This document shows, in pieces, positions 1 through 10,366 of a DNA stretch of 64,000 bases (position 1 is the first letter of the stretch; each line of letters opens with the position of its first letter). Made by a program: the position numbers and the translations under genes. The DNA lies in the NCBI RefSeq assembly GCF_000217715.1, contig NC_015666.1, positions 124,001 through 188,000 of the forward strand, in the 5' to 3' direction. The notes below the pieces were generated by a model. It saw nothing but the letters and a program-made list of their open reading frames with translations. It was not told the origin of the DNA and did not search any database. This DNA comes from Halopiger xanaduensis SH-6 (lineage in GTDB: Archaea; Halobacteriota; Halobacteria; Halobacteriales; Natrialbaceae).

Positions 1-24
1 CCGCGCCCCCGCTAGCTGGACCCA

Positions 25-768
25 GTGAGCGAGTTACCGGACAGTACCCGCGTCGAAACGCTCAAGCGACCCGCCCTCGCGGCGGCGCGTGAAACGATCG
101 CAGACGGCATCGGGCGCGACGCCCTCGTGACCGTCTTCGGCCGCTGTACCGTCGACTACGAGGGGCGCGCCTCGAGCCGGCTCGAGGCGGGCGATCGCCA
201 CGTCATGCTCAAACCCGACGGCGCGGCGCTGGTCCACACCGACGAGGGTCAGCAGCCGGTCAACTGGCAGCCGCCGGGCTGCGAGCACGACGTGTATCAG
301 GAGGACGACCGGCTCGTCCTCGAGAGCGTGCGGTCGACGCCCGACGAGCGCCTCCGGGTCAGCTTCGGGACCGTCCTGCAGGTGTCGGCGTTCTCGGGCA
401 CCGACGAGAACGACCTCGCGCTGGTCGGCACCGAGGAGGACCTCCGCGAGCACATTTTGGCGGAGCCGGACCTGCTCGAGCCCGGCTTCACGCCGCTGGC
501 GACCGAGCGCGAGACGCCGGCGGGCGCCGTGGACATCTACGGCAAGGACTCCGCAGAGCGGACGGTCGTCGTCGAACTCAAGCGACGCCGCGTCGGTCCG
601 GACGCCGTGAGCCAACTGCGGCGGTACGTCGACGCCTTAGAGCGCGATCTGCACGCTGACGCGACCGTTCGGGGGATTCTCGTCGCCCCGTCGGTCACGG
701 ACCGCGCGGACCGACTGCTGGTCGAGCACGGGCTAGAGTTCGTCTCGCTCGAGCCGCCGGCGGAGTAG
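25..768 (+). CDS. nucS: Endonuclease NucS (EndoMS), mismatch-directed DNA endonuclease
   Basis: 247 aa. NucS cuts branched or mismatched DNA and gives archaea a MutS-independent mismatch repair route. An N-terminal dimerisation/DNA-binding half is followed by a RecB-like nuclease domain. In the latter I see D170 (VDIYG), E184-x-K186 (VELKR) and Q198 (SQLRRY), the expected catalytic set. The length matches the family. Translation starts at a GTG that gives MSELPDST. The gene stands alone; MutS lies 1.5 kb downstream on the other strand. Confidence 0.93.
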   Translation: MSELPDSTRVETLKRPALAAARETIADGIGRDALVTVFGRCTVDYEGRASSRLEAGDRHVMLKPDGAALVHTDEGQQPVNWQPPGCEHDVYQEDDRLVLESVRSTPDERLRVSFGTVLQVSAFSGTDENDLALVGTEEDLREHILAEPDLLEPGFTPLATERETPAGAVDIYGKDSAERTVVVELKRRRVGPDAVSQLRRYVDALERDLHADATVRGILVAPSVTDRADRLLVEHGLEFVSLEPPAE

Positions 769-956
769 ACCGGCACCGTTCTCCCCTTCTGCGGTGGCGC
801 GGCAACTCACCGTCACCACGATAGCAGCACGATCGCTTTCATTTCGCCGCTCCTCGAGCATACGATACGGCCTCGGGAGTCCGTGCATCAACGCGCGTCT
901 CGGTCAGAGTAAAGCGTAACGAACGGTCCGCGACGCCTCTCGAGCTGTCTTTCCGT

Positions 957-1412
957 TCAGGCCGGATACGCCCCCTCGAGCGTCGCCTGCGAGATTACGT
1001 GGCCCTCCATCGCGTCTCGGAGCTCGTCGGCATCGGGATCGTCGTCGAGCTCGAGCGTGTTATTCAGCGCGAAAACCGTGAACCGGTAGGTGTGCTCCCG
1101 ATCCGGGGGCTTCGGGCCGCCGTAGCCGGTCTCGCCGTAGTCGTTCGTCGCCTCGTACGCGCCGGCGTCGTCGGGGTCCCAGTTCTCCGGAATCTCCGTC
1201 TGTTCCGACGGAACGTTCCAGACGATCCAGTGCTCCCACACCTTGCCCGCCGGCTCGACCGCGTCCGGGTCGTCTACGATCAGCGCGAACGTCTCGGCCT
1301 CCTCCGGCGGATCCTCGATCTCGAGCGGCGGGTTGACGTTGTCCCGCTCGTAGCCGTAGCGGTCGGGAATCCGTTCGCCGTCGTCGAACGTGTCGCTGGT
1401 TAGGTCGGCCAT
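957..1412 (-). CDS. YbhB/YbcL family Raf kinase inhibitor-like (PEBP) protein
   Basis: About 151 aa from the internal ATG (MADLTSDTF); a GTG four codons upstream (1424) is an alternative start. The PEBP-fold core is visible: a DPDAVEP stretch following ALIVDD, HWIVWNVP, and GGPKPPDREHTYRF, which match the ligand-pocket motifs of the YbhB/YbcL family. These are small soluble proteins whose prokaryotic ligand and role are unsettled. It is monocistronic and convergent with nucS, with about 190 bp of featureless sequence between them. Confidence 0.88.
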   Translation of the reverse strand: MADLTSDTFDDGERIPDRYGYERDNVNPPLEIEDPPEEAETFALIVDDPDAVEPAGKVWEHWIVWNVPSEQTEIPENWDPDDAGAYEATNDYGETGYGGPKPPDREHTYRFTVFALNNTLELDDDPDADELRDAMEGHVISQATLEGAYPA

Positions 1413-1696
1413 GAGCGTACTCACCTCGAGCGGACGGGCACCGCCGTCCTCGTCGCGATCGGGCCGTCCGCGACGACCCGCCGTCCCATCGTCTTACCGT
1501 CTCACTCGAGGGTTCGACGGCGAGCGGGAATAACCTTACAGTGGCTGCCCCGGTCGCTCGCAGGAGGACGGGTTCTCGAGTCACCGTCGTATCTGTCAGA
1601 AGGAATGCCGCGCCCGTCCTTTGAAGTGCGTCGTGACACCCAACAAATATTGGTTATACCACACGTCCGTTTGTGAACGGGACCGTATCGGCGAGC

Positions 1697-2221
1697 ATGG
1701 GCGACGAGCTATACGTCCGACGCTACCGGGCCGCGGACCGGGACCGCGTTCGCGAACTCCACGAAGCGGCCATGCGAGACGTCGGCGCCTACGCCGAAGA
1801 TAGGCCGGACGAAGATCTCGAGGCGATCCGGGAGACCTACCTCGAGGCCGGCGGCGCGTTCCTCGTGGGCGAGATCGACGCTCGGATCGTCGCGATAGGC
1901 GCGTTCCGGCCGCCGGGGGACGACCACTACCTCGAGCACTTCGTGGACCTGCCGGCGTCGGCCGTCGTGCTGACTCGCATGCGCGTCGAGCCCGAGCACC
2001 AGCGCCGGGGATACGGCCAGCGGATCTACGAGGCACTCGAGGCCCGCGCTCGCGACCGCGGATACGCGGCAATCGTCCTCGACACGATGGCGAGACAGAC
2101 CGCGGCCCGCGGGCTCTACGAGGCCAACGGCTTCGAAGAAGTGCGTCGCGAGCGCGTCGAGACGTTCGAGGAACCGTTCGATCTGCTCGTGTATCGGAAG
2201 TCGCTGTCCGAGTCAGCGTAA
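1697..2221 (+). CDS. GNAT family N-acetyltransferase
   Basis: 174 aa from the ATG (MGDELYVRRY). A GTG 24 nt upstream is open, but the AT-rich TATA-like stretch near 1646-1658 puts the likely transcript start around 1680, which favours the ATG. The acetyl-CoA binding motif A is clear (VEPEHQRRGYGQRIYEAL), followed by the family's end motif ARGLYEANGFEEV. The substrate cannot be told from sequence. The gene is convergent with mutS. Confidence 0.88.
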   Translation: MGDELYVRRYRAADRDRVRELHEAAMRDVGAYAEDRPDEDLEAIRETYLEAGGAFLVGEIDARIVAIGAFRPPGDDHYLEHFVDLPASAVVLTRMRVEPEHQRRGYGQRIYEALEARARDRGYAAIVLDTMARQTAARGLYEANGFEEVRRERVETFEEPFDLLVYRKSLSESA

Positions 2222-2244
2222 CGACCCGAGTCGGCTCAGACTGA

Positions 2245-5037
2245 CTACTCCTCGAGCAGTCGCTTCAGCCGATCCAACTCCGTCAGCGCCTCGACGGGCG
2301 TGAGGTGGGCGAGGTCGAGCGCGCGGAGTTCGGCGGCGACGTCGGTCGGGATGTCTCCACCGTCAGCGGTCGCCGGCGCGGTATCGCTCTGCTCGCCGGC
2401 CTCGAGCGGCGCGTCCGAATCCGAACCGTCAGCGCTCGAGTCGGAAACGCCGTCCGCACCCTCGAGCGCGTCCGCGCCCTCGTCGGCCGCCTCCGCGACC
2501 AGTTCTCGCGAGCGTTCGACGACGTCCTCGGGCACCCCTGCGGCAGTCGCGACCTCGACGCCGTAGGAGCCGGTCGCCGCCCCGGGGGCGATCTCGTGGT
2601 GAAAGACGACCTCGCCGTCCTCTTGGTCGACCTCGAAGTGCAGCGTAAAGGCACCCTCGAGGTCGTCGGCGAGTTCGGTCAGCGGGTGGTGGTGGGTCGC
2701 GAAGAGGGTCGTCGCGCCGACCTCGTCGTGGAGGTGTTCGGTGATCGCCTGCGCGATGGCCATCCCGTCGGCCGTCGAGGTTCCCCGTCCGACCTCGTCC
2801 AGCAGGACCAGCGAGCGCTCGTCGGCTTCGCGCAGGATCGTCGCGAGTTCGTCCATCTCGACCATGAACGTCGAGCGGCCGCCGGCGATGTCGTCGCTGG
2901 CGCCGACGCGGGTGAAGATCCGATCGACGGGCGTCAGCCGCGCCGATCCGGCGGGGACGAAGCTCCCGACCTGCGCGAGCAGGACGATCTGGGCGACCTG
3001 TCGCATGTAGGTCGATTTCCCCGACATATTCGGCCCTGTGATGACCGCCAGCCGCCGATCGCCGGTAAAGTGCGCGTCGTTCGGAACGAACGACTCCTGC
3101 GTGCGTTCGACGACGGGGTGGCGCCCGCCCTCGATCTCGAGGCTGCGGTTAGTGCCGTCACCGTTGCTGCCGCCTTCGTTCCCATTGCCGCGCTCGAGAA
3201 TCTCCGGCCGACAGTAATCGTACTGCGCTGCGGCCGTCGCCAGCGAGACGAGCGCGTCGAGGGTGGCGAGCGCGTCGGCGAGGTGCTGGACGCGCTCGAC
3301 CTCCTCGGCGACTTCGCGGCGCACCTCGCGGAACAGTTCGTACTCGAGGTCGTCCGCGCGCTGCTTTGCGCCGACGATCTCGTCCTCGCGCTCCTTGAGT
3401 TCGGGCGTGACGAACCGTTCGGAGTTCTTCAGCGTCTGGCGGCGCTGGTAGTCCTCCGGCACCGAATCGAGGTTCGGATTCGTGACCTCGATGTAGTAGC
3501 CGTGGACCGAGTTGTGGCCGACCTTCAGCGAGTCGATGCCGGTCCGTTCGCGTTCCCGTTCCTCCAAGTTGTCGATCCACTGCTCGCCGTCGCGGGCGGT
3601 CGACCGCAGATCGTCTAAATCCTCGTCGTACCCCTCGGCGATGATCCCGCCCTCGGTGATCTCGATCGGCGGGTCCGCGACGACGGCGTCGTCGATCAAC
3701 TCGCGCACGTCGACCAGCGGATCGAGGTTCTCGTGGAGCCGCCGGAGTCGCTCGCAGTCCGCGTCGGCGATCTCGGCCCGAATGTCGGGGACGACTGCCA
3801 GCGTGTCCCGCAGCGAGCGCAGGTCCCGGGCATTGGCACGTTCGCGGGAGATGCGGCCGATCAGCCGCTCCAAATCGTAGACCTCCCGCAGCAGTTCGTG
3901 GAGTTCCTCGCGAGTCTGGACCGCGCTCGTCAGTTCCTCGACCGCATCTAACCGCGCCTCGATTCGCTCGGGCTCGAGCAGCGGTCGCCGGAGCCAGTCG
4001 CGCAACTTCCGGCCGCCCAAGGCGCTCGAAGTCTCGTCGAGAACGCCCACGAGCGTCGCGTCGTCCCGGCCGTGGACGGTCCGGGGCTCGAACAGCTCGA
4101 GGCTGCGCAGCGCGACGGCGTCGAGCAGGAGGTACTCGCGGGGATCGTACCGCGTGAGGTGGGTGATGTAGTCGAGGGGGTTGCCGTCCTGCGGTTCGTT
4201 AGCCGGGTCTCGCGCCTCGGTGTCGCCGTCGTCCTCGCCGCGTTCGCCCTCGTGTGCGCCGCCGCGGACGTACTCCGCGTAGGAGAGCAGCGCTCCGCAG
4301 GCCCGAATCTCGGCGTCGCCGGCCAGCAGGGCGTCGGGATTCCGGAAGTACGTGGCGAGCTTCTCGCCCGCGCGCTCGCGGTCGAACGTCCGCTCGTCGT
4401 ACGGCGTCACCATGCACTCGGCGGGGAACAGGTCCGTCGGCGCGTCCGGCCCGACGACGGCCTCCGCGGGATCGAACCGGCTCACTTCGTCCGCGATGGA
4501 CTCCCTCGAGGCCGAACTCGTCGCGAGGAAGTCGCCGGTCGAGACGTCCAGCAGAGCCAAGGCGAGTTCGGCGTCCGGGCCGGCGTCGCCGTTGTCGGCC
4601 CCGCGGGCGACGGCCGCGACGAAGTTGTTGTCGTCGCTGGCCAGCAGTTCGTCCTCGGTGAGCGTGCCCGGGGTGATGACCCGCGTGACGGCCCGCTCGA
4701 CGACGCCCGAGGTCTCGCCCGGCTCCTCGACCTGGTCGGCGACGGCGACCCGGTAGCCGGCCTCGAGCAGTTCCTCGATGTACGATTCAGCGTTGTCGAT
4801 CGGGATGCCGGCCATCGGGTACTCGCCGGTGGAGTCCTCGCGGCTGGTCAGGGCGACCTCGAGCACCCGCGCCGTTCGTTCCGCTGCGCCGCAGAAGGTT
4901 TCGTAGAAATCGCCGACTTGGAAGAGGACGATCGCGTCGTCGTAGCGCTCGCAGAGATCGTGGTACTGACGCATCATCGGCGTCAGCTCGTCGCGTTTCT
5001 CGGCCATCTCCTCGGGAGGGCCAAGCGCCGGATCCAT
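2245..5037 (-). CDS. mutS: DNA mismatch repair protein MutS
   Basis: 930 aa from the ATG giving [11 protein letters not shown]; an open frame extends further upstream but lacks family sequence. It recognises mismatches and recruits MutL. The mismatch-binding Phe-x-Glu motif is present near the N terminus (F44-Y-E46 in GDFYETF). The C-terminal ATPase has Walker [10 protein letters not shown] near residue 663 and the downstream STFMVEMDE and [11 protein letters not shown] motifs. A low-complexity acidic insert precedes the C-terminal dimerisation helix. No mutL is in the window. Confidence 0.95.
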   Translation of the reverse strand: MDPALGPPEEMAEKRDELTPMMRQYHDLCERYDDAIVLFQVGDFYETFCGAAERTARVLEVALTSREDSTGEYPMAGIPIDNAESYIEELLEAGYRVAVADQVEEPGETSGVVERAVTRVITPGTLTEDELLASDDNNFVAAVARGADNGDAGPDAELALALLDVSTGDFLATSSASRESIADEVSRFDPAEAVVGPDAPTDLFPAECMVTPYDERTFDRERAGEKLATYFRNPDALLAGDAEIRACGALLSYAEYVRGGAHEGERGEDDGDTEARDPANEPQDGNPLDYITHLTRYDPREYLLLDAVALRSLELFEPRTVHGRDDATLVGVLDETSSALGGRKLRDWLRRPLLEPERIEARLDAVEELTSAVQTREELHELLREVYDLERLIGRISRERANARDLRSLRDTLAVVPDIRAEIADADCERLRRLHENLDPLVDVRELIDDAVVADPPIEITEGGIIAEGYDEDLDDLRSTARDGEQWIDNLEERERERTGIDSLKVGHNSVHGYYIEVTNPNLDSVPEDYQRRQTLKNSERFVTPELKEREDEIVGAKQRADDLEYELFREVRREVAEEVERVQHLADALATLDALVSLATAAAQYDYCRPEILERGNGNEGGSNGDGTNRSLEIEGGRHPVVERTQESFVPNDAHFTGDRRLAVITGPNMSGKSTYMRQVAQIVLLAQVGSFVPAGSARLTPVDRIFTRVGASDDIAGGRSTFMVEMDELATILREADERSLVLLDEVGRGTSTADGMAIAQAITEHLHDEVGATTLFATHHHPLTELADDLEGAFTLHFEVDQEDGEVVFHHEIAPGAATGSYGVEVATAAGVPEDVVERSRELVAEAADEGADALEGADGVSDSSADGSDSDAPLEAGEQSDTAPATADGGDIPTDVAAELRALDLAHLTPVEALTELDRLKRLLEE

Positions 5038-5202
5038 ACTCGAATTCCGCCGCCCGACGCGGAAATACCTTGCTGGATCGGCCGCTCCGCCGACCTGTTT
5101 CGAAGCCGCTCGGTCGGCTCGCACGCTGCATATATTCGTTCGGCTGACAGTCACGAAACCGGAAAAGCGTATTACGATCGATCTCGCAGGGACGGATACG
5201 CC

Positions 5203-6786
5203 ATGTACTCGAGGCCGTCGACGCGAGCGGTTGCGATCGTCGTCGCTGCCCTCGCCCTGCTCGGCGGGTTCGCGGCGCCCGCGGCGGGCGCCCCGATAGC
5301 CGACGGCGAATCGTCACTCGAGGCGGCGAGCGACGACGTCGACGTGTCGCTCACCGATGCAATCGTGGACGAGACGACGCTCGACGGGACGTCCGACGGT
5401 GACACCAACGACTCGCTCGACGACGATGAACCGGAGAGCGACGGGACCCTCGAGGATGCCACGACGAGCGGCGAGACCGACGATAGCGAGACGAACGATT
5501 CGCTCGATGACGCCGATAGCTCATCGAACGACGGTGATACCGAGTCCGACGACGCCGAAACGGAACTCGGCGACGACCTCGAAGAAAGGACGGACAGCCT
5601 CGAGGACGCAACGAACGAGACGACGGACAGCCTCGAGGATACGCCAAACGAGACAACCGATAGCCTCGAGAACGCGACGGACGACGTAACTGAGCCGCTC
5701 GAGGATACCACGAACGAAACGGCGGACGAACTCGAGGACTCTGCCGAGGACGAGGTGGTGGAGAATACGACGTCGACCGTCGACGATGCCGCGTTCCTCG
5801 AGACGGACGCTCGGTTCGGCGTTACGCTCGGCGTGGCCGATACCGGAAACACGACACTGAAAGCCGGACTCGAGTCCGGCAATCCGGGTTCCGGAGCGGG
5901 CGGAAGCGGATCGGCGGCCAGCGGCTCGAGCCAGTCCTCGAATTCGACGGGGTCGGTCGGTGAGTCGGATTCACACTCGCAGTCGGACGCTGTCCCGCCA
6001 ACGACTCCGTCGAAAGACGACACGGCGACGGACGCGGTGCTCGTCGGGCTCATGGGGACGATCACAGCCTCGAGCGCAGCCGCTGCGGGAGCGTCGAGCG
6101 CCGGTGCCGGCGCTGGGGCTGGTGCTGGCGCGGGTGCCGGAACGGGCGCTGGGCTCGGCAGTACTGCGAGCAACCTCGTCGCGAACTGGCTGAACCCGAC
6201 GCAGGGCCGGTGGCTCCGCCGCCTCCTCTCGCTGGCGCCCGCCGAACTTCTCTCCGTCCTCGGCTACAGCCGGTACGACGACTCCGATCCGCTCGAGAAC
6301 GAGCGCCGCGAGGCTATTTACGATCTGATCCGGGCGGAACCCGGCTGCTACCTCTCCGAGGTGGGCGACCGGCAGGACGTCTCGCTGTCGACCGTGCGCC
6401 ACCACGTGCGCGTCCTCGAGGAAGAAGGCCTGATCGCCTCGGTTACGATCGACGGCAAACGGCGATACTTCACCGTCGAGGACGAGGACGACGTCGCGCT
6501 CCACGCCGCGCTCGCCGAACCGGCGAAGCGGGAGGTGCTCGAGGCGCTGGCCGACCTCGGGCCGGTCAACAACGGTCGACTCGCCGACGAACTCGAGCGC
6601 GATCCCAGCACCGTCTCGCACCACCTCTCGGCGCTCGAGGACGACGGCCTGGTGGTCCGCGAGCGCGACGGCCGCGCGGTCGTCAACGACCTTACGGCGG
6701 ACACCGAGGCCGCGATTCGTGGCGAGTCCAGCGAGCTCGAGGAGAGCGAGCCGCGACCGTCGGTTCCGTCGCCGGCGGACGACTGA
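5203..6786 (+). CDS. Secreted/membrane-anchored protein with two C-terminal winged-helix domains
   Basis: 527 aa. The N terminus is a signal peptide ([21 protein letters not shown]). About 250 residues of Asp/Glu/Thr/Ser-rich sequence follow, with a repeated unit of the type [11 protein letters not shown] around residues 130-180. A hydrophobic Ala/Gly stretch runs from about residue 277 to 320. The C terminus holds two winged-helix domains, about 366-435 ([20 protein letters not shown]) and 440-505 ([19 protein letters not shown]). The order suggests an outside sensor or stalk, a membrane span and a cytoplasmic DNA-binding module. Haloarchaea have a family of membrane-linked wHTH proteins, but the ligand and target are unknown. 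Confidence 0.8.
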   Translation: MYSRPSTRAVAIVVAALALLGGFAAPAAGAPIADGESSLEAASDDVDVSLTDAIVDETTLDGTSDGDTNDSLDDDEPESDGTLEDATTSGETDDSETNDSLDDADSSSNDGDTESDDAETELGDDLEERTDSLEDATNETTDSLEDTPNETTDSLENATDDVTEPLEDTTNETADELEDSAEDEVVENTTSTVDDAAFLETDARFGVTLGVADTGNTTLKAGLESGNPGSGAGGSGSAASGSSQSSNSTGSVGESDSHSQSDAVPPTTPSKDDTATDAVLVGLMGTITASSAAAAGASSAGAGAGAGAGAGAGTGAGLGSTASNLVANWLNPTQGRWLRRLLSLAPAELLSVLGYSRYDDSDPLENERREAIYDLIRAEPGCYLSEVGDRQDVSLSTVRHHVRVLEEEGLIASVTIDGKRRYFTVEDEDDVALHAALAEPAKREVLEALADLGPVNNGRLADELERDPSTVSHHLSALEDDGLVVRERDGRAVVNDLTADTEAAIRGESSELEESEPRPSVPSPADD

Positions 6787-6816
6787 GCACCCGGTTCGCA
6801 TCTCGGTTCGAATCCG

Positions 6817-7146
6817 TTACTCGTCGGTCTCGAAGTACAATTCAGCGTGAGCCGCGCAGCCCGGATTGAACGCAGCATCGCAGGCCGGACACCGGTAGTC
6901 GGCCTCGAGATACTCGGGAACGGTGAGTTCGGTTCGGCAGACGCCGCAGAGCACCGACGGCTCGTCGAACCGCTCGCGGGGCCACGGAACGCCCTCGTGG
7001 TCCGTTAGTGCCTCGTGACAGCGAAAACAGGGGAAGTAGCCGTCGCAGCAGTTGAACCGGAAGGCGACGACGTCGCGCACAGTGTGGTAGTGAGCGCAGC
7101 GAGTGTCGTCGTCGATGTCGATCCCCCGAACGCGGACAGATGTCAC
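6817..7146 (-). CDS. CHY zinc finger protein
   Basis: 109 aa. The sequence carries a CHY-type zinc finger: CAHYHT, then FNCCDGYFPCFRCHE and HEGVPWPRE. A second cysteine cluster follows (LCGVCRTEL, CPACDAAFNPGCAAH). CHY fingers bind two or three zinc ions and may act in protein interaction; in haloarchaea the role is not defined. It is convergent with the winged-helix gene. Confidence 0.9.
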   Translation of the reverse strand: MTSVRVRGIDIDDDTRCAHYHTVRDVVAFRFNCCDGYFPCFRCHEALTDHEGVPWPRERFDEPSVLCGVCRTELTVPEYLEADYRCPACDAAFNPGCAAHAELYFETDE

Positions 7147-7302
7147 GGTATTCGGTTGATGTGACGGATCCGTCGCCTATCGTCGTTACGGTGCGACACG
7201 GACGGCGGAGGAAAATAGCGGCGATCGACACACGACCCGCTATCGGACGGGAGCGACGGGCGAGTGATCCGATCCGGATCGGACGAGTGCCGGCGACGAC
7301 CG

Positions 7303-7875
7303 TCAGTCGAACGCGGCGGTGTCGCCGCGCCGGTAGCGGTCGAGGCGGCGGTAGCCGTGGACGGTCGCGTTCTCGTTGAGTTCGATCTCGTACCGGCCGA
7401 TGATGTCCTGCGTGTCGGGGACGGCGCGGCGTTCGACGACCTCGACGACGGCGCGCCAGCCGTCGTCGGTCGGCGCGATCTCGCTGACGGCGTCGAACTC
7501 GCGGCCGATGAGTTCACCGGCCGACGACTGGACGGTTCGCCGAACGGCGAGGACGCCCTCGATCTCCTCGTGATCGGTGTCGACGTCCGCGTCGACCTCG
7601 TCGGGGTCGGTCTTTTCCTCGGCGGTCATGTCGGCGCCGAGGTCGCGGCTTCGAGGTTCCTCCTCGCTTTCGGCGTCGGCCGGCTGCTCGGCCTGTTCGT
7701 CTTCCTCGGCCTGTTCGTCCTCGACTGCTTGACTGTCGCTCACTGTTGGATCACTCTCGTCGTGCTGGAAGCAGAACCCGTCGTCCTTGGCCGGACGCGA
7801 ACAGCGCTCTCCGTCCTCGGTGAGCGCCTTGCACTGATCGTTCGATTGTTGGGTATCGGTATCGGCTTCGGCCAT
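7303..7875 (-). CDS. gvpO: Gas vesicle protein GvpO with N-terminal zinc-knuckle-like motif
   Basis: 190 aa. GvpO is an accessory protein needed for gas vesicle formation in haloarchaea. The C-terminal ~90 residues match the family (VLAVRRTVQSSAGELIGREF, GWRAVVEVVERRAVPDTQDI). The N terminus has a C-x8-C-x8-C-x2-H pattern (QCKALTEDGERC, then GFCFQH), a small zinc-binding motif. An acidic linker joins the two parts. It is last in the leftward gvpA-gvpN-gvpO unit, 55 bp after gvpN. Confidence 0.9.
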   Translation of the reverse strand: MAEADTDTQQSNDQCKALTEDGERCSRPAKDDGFCFQHDESDPTVSDSQAVEDEQAEEDEQAEQPADAESEEEPRSRDLGADMTAEEKTDPDEVDADVDTDHEEIEGVLAVRRTVQSSAGELIGREFDAVSEIAPTDDGWRAVVEVVERRAVPDTQDIIGRYEIELNENATVHGYRRLDRYRRGDTAAFD

Positions 7876-7930
7876 TGGTCCGGACCTGTTGGGTCGCTTT
7901 CGGGTAGTCGTGTGTCGGTTCGTCTCTGCC

Positions 7931-8968
7931 TCAGATCGCCTCGCGAATCCGCGATCGCAGGTCGTCCACGTCGGTTTGGTCGCCGGTCACCTTCGGCGAG
8001 AGCACGTCGGTGAAGACCTCCGCGAGCAGGTCGTCGTCGAACTGGCCGTTTTCGCTGGCCTCGCTGTTCCCAGCGCCGTCGAAAACCGCCAGCCCCTTCG
8101 CGGCCGTGATCGCCGCGCGGGTCCCGACGACGATATCGAGATCGTCCCGCAGCGCGCGCGTTGCGTCGACGACCGTCTCGACGCCCTCGTCGGAGAGCTC
8201 GACGTGCGAGCGGACGATCTCGCGCTCGGTCTCGTCGTCGTAGTAGTCGACGTGGACGCCGACGAACCGGTCGAGCAGCGCGTCCTGCTGCTCGTGGACG
8301 CCCGCGTACTCCACGTCGTTGGACGTGAAGATCGCCCGGAACTCGGGGTGGACGTCGATCGACCGGTCGTCGCCGCGCTTGCCGGGTCGCTCTAAGACGC
8401 CCTCCTCGAAGACCGACAGGAGGACGTTGTGAGCGGCGGGATCGGAGCGCGAGAACTCGTTGTAGACGAGCGTCGCGCCCTCTCGCACCGCGACGGAGAG
8501 GGGGTTGTCGACCCACCGTTCGCGGACGATCTCGGTCTGCTTGCTGACGCCGCTGACGAAGCGGTCGTCCTCCTTGTATCGTTCGCCGCCGGCGTGGTCG
8601 CCGACCAGCGCCGCGGTGTCGACCGCCTCGTCGCCGTTGATCCAGACAACTGGCCGGCCGCGTTCGGCGGCGGCCGACAGCGCGAGCGCCGTCTTACCAC
8701 AGCCGGTGGGGCCGATCAGGTGGACCGGCTGGTCGGCCTCGAGCCAGCCCGTGATGCGGCCGCGCAGCGACTGGACGGCGTCGGTCTCGACGAACGGTTC
8801 GGGGGCGACCTCGCCGGGATCCGAGAGAGGACTGTCGCCGTTGCGCTCGCCGGCGTTCGACGCCTTCCGCGCGAGTTCTTTCTTCGCTCGCCGACCCTCC
8901 TTCGAGGAGCGGTCGTCCCTGATCTTCCGACCGCGGACCTTGCGCTTGCGCGCGGAGTCGTCGGCCAT
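7931..8968 (-). CDS. gvpN: Gas vesicle AAA+ ATPase GvpN
   Basis: 345 aa. GvpN is an AAA+ ATPase of the MoxR-like type needed for normal vesicle growth. Walker A is at about residues 86-93 (GPTGCGKT), with sensor and arginine-finger regions further on (VYNEFSRSDP, FRAIFTSND). The first 45 residues are a basic haloarchaeal extension rich in Lys/Arg. It starts 5 bp after gvpA ends, with no gvpC between them. Confidence 0.95.
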   Translation of the reverse strand: MADDSARKRKVRGRKIRDDRSSKEGRRAKKELARKASNAGERNGDSPLSDPGEVAPEPFVETDAVQSLRGRITGWLEADQPVHLIGPTGCGKTALALSAAAERGRPVVWINGDEAVDTAALVGDHAGGERYKEDDRFVSGVSKQTEIVRERWVDNPLSVAVREGATLVYNEFSRSDPAAHNVLLSVFEEGVLERPGKRGDDRSIDVHPEFRAIFTSNDVEYAGVHEQQDALLDRFVGVHVDYYDDETEREIVRSHVELSDEGVETVVDATRALRDDLDIVVGTRAAITAAKGLAVFDGAGNSEASENGQFDDDLLAEVFTDVLSPKVTGDQTDVDDLRSRIREAI

Positions 8969-8973
8969 GTGGA

Positions 8974-9261
8974 TTATTCGGCGGCTGACTGTGGCGACGA
9001 TTCGGGCCGCGGCTCGACCTCGAGCTCCTCCAGTTCCTCGAGATCGCCCTCCGCGGTGGCTTGCTCAATTTTTGCGATCTCCTCCGCGTAGTGCAGGAAC
9101 GTGTCGACGGAGGCGACCACGACGCGCGCCTCGATCGTCAGCAGTTCGATCCCGACGACGGAGATCCGCGCCCAGACGTCGATGACGACGCCCTTGTCGA
9201 GGATCCGGTCCAGTACTTCCGCCAGACTCGAGGAATCGGGCCTTCGCTGTGGTTGTGCCAT
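8974..9261 (-). CDS. gvpA: Gas vesicle structural shell protein GvpA
   Basis: 95 aa. GvpA is the hydrophobic subunit that builds the ribbed gas vesicle wall. The core is nearly textbook ([20 protein letters not shown], then [13 protein letters not shown] and [14 protein letters not shown]). The usual length is about 76 aa; here an acidic tail of some 20 residues follows the core. The ATG giving [11 protein letters not shown] is used; another ATG lies three codons upstream (9270). It heads the leftward unit. Confidence 0.96.
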   Translation of the reverse strand: MAQPQRRPDSSSLAEVLDRILDKGVVIDVWARISVVGIELLTIEARVVVASVDTFLHYAEEIAKIEQATAEGDLEELEELEVEPRPESSPQSAAE

Positions 9262-9689
9262 ACGACCCATCGTTCTCCGCGGTGTCGTAACACGGCTGGC
9301 GCTGCGTCTGCAAGCTAGCGGCCGCATACTCGACCCACAGTGCTCGATCCGCCCGTCCGGTCGCGTTTGGTAGTTCCGATGACGGCGGCTACCCGCACCC
9401 ACACGGCGATTGCAAGCACCACCGTGACACCCGGGGGTGATGAAACGCACACGACGACCGTGATCGGTCGCTCGAGGTCGCGTACCCGTAGGTGGCGCCA
9501 GCACCGGGCCGGACCGAACTGGCGCGGTCGGCGGTCGCCGTTCGACGGTCGACGGCTGCGACACCGGCCTCGAGTCGAGCCGACACCGATTCGACTCCCT
9601 CGCCATCCCATGATATCCGCTCGATCGATCCGTTTCGACGACCTCAGCGCGCGCGTATCGACGCAGCCAAAGCCGCGGGTGAGTCGCCC
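9262..9689. promoter_or_regulatory. Divergent intergenic region between gvpA and gvpF
   Basis: 428 bp separate the divergent gvpA and gvpF starts; no convincing gene lies here. I see a 12-bp palindrome at 9428-9439 (CACCC-GG-GGGTG). At 9441-9448 TGAAACGC resembles the first half of the TGAAACGG-N4-TGAACCAA activator site described for haloarchaeal GvpE. The second half is not recognisable. A weak TATA-like stretch for gvpA lies around 9323-9330 on the minus strand. Promoter assignment is tentative. Confidence 0.4.
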
Positions 9690-10319
9690 ATGACCAACCG
9701 CTACGTCTACGGCATCGTCGACGGCACCGAGGAGCCGATCGAGTTCGAGACCGACGCCGTCGGCGGCGCCGACCGCGTCTACACGATCTCGCACCGCCGC
9801 ATCGGGGCCGTCGTCTCCGACATCGACACCACCGATCCCGAGGAGACCGACGAGGACGCGCAGCGCCACGACGACGTCCTCCGCGAAGTCATGGAGTACG
9901 ACGGCGGCCGGTCGATCGTGCCGATGCAGTTCGGGATGGCCTTCGAGAGCGACCGCACGCTGAAGAACGTCCTCCGGGGCGCACGGCCCGCGTTCCGGCG
10001 CGCGATGAACGATGTCGAAGGACGGTTCGAACTGGGCCTCAAGGTCGTCCGCGACGCGGACGCCGACGTCGACACCGAGGCGGTCGAGGAGACCGTCGCC
10101 GGCGAACTCGAGCCGATCGCGGCCCAGTCGGTGCCGAACGACCTGTTCAGCGACCGGCTCGTGCTCAACCGGTCGTATCTGATCGACCGCGACGAGCGCG
10201 AGGCGTTCGACGAGGCGGTCGCCCGGCTGGAAGAGAAGCGCGAGGACCTAACCTTCCGGTACACGGGCCCGTTCGCGCCGTACAGCTTCGTCGACGTCAA
10301 AATCGGCGCCCAGCAGTAA
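9690..10319 (+). CDS. gvpF: Gas vesicle protein GvpF
   Basis: 209 aa from the ATG giving [13 protein letters not shown]. GvpF is a minor gas vesicle protein, thought to bind GvpA at the nucleation step. GvpF/GvpL family signatures are seen: YVYGIV at the start, the central segment [13 protein letters not shown], and the C-terminal [15 protein letters not shown]. It is the first gene of the rightward gvpFGH-I-JKLM unit. Confidence 0.95.
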   Translation: MTNRYVYGIVDGTEEPIEFETDAVGGADRVYTISHRRIGAVVSDIDTTDPEETDEDAQRHDDVLREVMEYDGGRSIVPMQFGMAFESDRTLKNVLRGARPAFRRAMNDVEGRFELGLKVVRDADADVDTEAVEETVAGELEPIAAQSVPNDLFSDRLVLNRSYLIDRDEREAFDEAVARLEEKREDLTFRYTGPFAPYSFVDVKIGAQQ

Positions 10320-10366
10320 TCGCTGACGATCAACCGCGACTCAAGACCAAGACTCACAACCAATCC

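Noticed and set aside
25-2221. nucS and mutS as one operon
   Set aside because: They are on opposite strands and separated by two unrelated genes.
2305-3618. A 437-aa rightward frame inside mutS
   Set aside because: Antisense to conserved MutS domains, with no recognisable motifs.
9340-9693. A 117-aa gene between gvpA and gvpF
   Set aside because: Composition rich in Thr/Arg/Pro unlike haloarchaeal proteins and covers the likely promoter region; treated as non-coding.
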